Positions 14,800 through 14,911 of a stretch of DNA of 14,911 bases are shown here, piece after piece (position 1 is the stretch's first letter; each line of letters begins with the position of its first letter). The position numbers and the translations under genes are program-made. The notes under the pieces are model-generated. The model saw nothing but the letters and a program-made list of their open reading frames with translations. It did no database searches and was not told the origin of the DNA. The DNA comes from JACQAI01 sp035507915 (GTDB taxonomy: Bacteria; Pseudomonadota; Alphaproteobacteria; Elsterales; Elsteraceae): assembly GCA_035507915.1 (NCBI GenBank), contig DATJNS010000200.1:1-14911 (forward strand), read 5' to 3'.

Positions 14800-14911
14800 T
14801 CGTCGGGACCGCCGGCCATATCGACCACGGCAAGACCGCGCTGGTGCGCGCGCTCACCGGCGTCGACACCGACCGGCTGAAGGAAGAGAAGGCGCGCGGC
14901 ATCTCGATCGA
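14796..14911 (+). CDS. selB: SelB, selenocysteine-specific translation elongation factor (N-terminal part, runs off right edge)
   Basis: GTG 14796 opens a frame of 38 codons beginning MIVGTAGHIDHGKTALVRAL. It contains the GTPase P-loop GHIDHGKT followed by TGVDTDRLKEEKARGISI, the switch I/G2 region characteristic of SelB. SelB carries selenocysteinyl-tRNA to ribosomes that meet a UGA followed by a SECIS hairpin. The start overlaps the Sel1-repeat gene stop (GTGA). The C-terminal winged-helix SECIS-binding domains lie beyond the window. Both selenoprotein genes found here would need it. EF-Tu is excluded by the N-terminal sequence and the operon context. Confidence 0.93.
   Translation, partial: MIVGTAGHIDHGKTALVRALTGVDTDRLKEEKARGISI

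Overview
The window is GC-rich, with third codon positions strongly G/C, and looks like an alphaproteobacterial chromosome. Supporting signs are an ActR/RegA-type regulator with a Fis-like helix-turn-helix, an RpoH-type sigma factor, and a formate dehydrogenase operon of the kind known from rhizobial relatives. I cannot name the genus. The main result is that two genes here are read through an in-frame UGA as selenocysteine (Sec), and the gene for the Sec-specific elongation factor SelB begins at the right edge. Conventional gene calling would split both selenoprotein genes.

Left edge (1-302): the first 25 codons of an IS30-like transposase run off the left end on the minus strand. They are followed by about 225 bp without a gene that holds short palindromes and an octamer repeat. 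Region 303-3190 (minus strand) is a stress operon: rpoH-like sigma factor, then an AhpD-like alkylhydroperoxidase selenoprotein with UGA at 1510-1512, then a glyoxalase II-type hydrolase. A good sigma-32 type promoter (3358-3385, minus) suggests that the sigma factor drives its own operon, and with it the selenoenzyme.

Region 3484-6412: an OmpR-type response regulator and its membrane histidine kinase on the plus strand, with a convergent, overlapping YihY/BrkB-family membrane protein on the minus strand. Region 6614-7927 (plus): a secreted Ala/Pro-rich protein with a PepSY-like tail, a small exported hypothetical protein, and an ActR/RegA-type response regulator with no partner kinase in the window.

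Region 8316-14911 (plus): a respiratory formate dehydrogenase cluster: Tat-exported molybdenum/tungsten Sec subunit (UGA at 8913-8915, followed by a textbook bacterial SECIS hairpin), four-cluster Fe-S subunit, cytochrome b subunit, fdhE, a Sel1-repeat protein, and the start of selB. Several junctions overlap (ATGA, TGATG, GTGA), suggesting translational coupling. The operon therefore encodes a Sec enzyme together with one of the factors needed to make it. That SelB would also decode the AhpD-like selenoprotein about 12.5 kb away. selA, selC (tRNA-Sec) and selD are not visible here and must lie elsewhere if decoding is functional.
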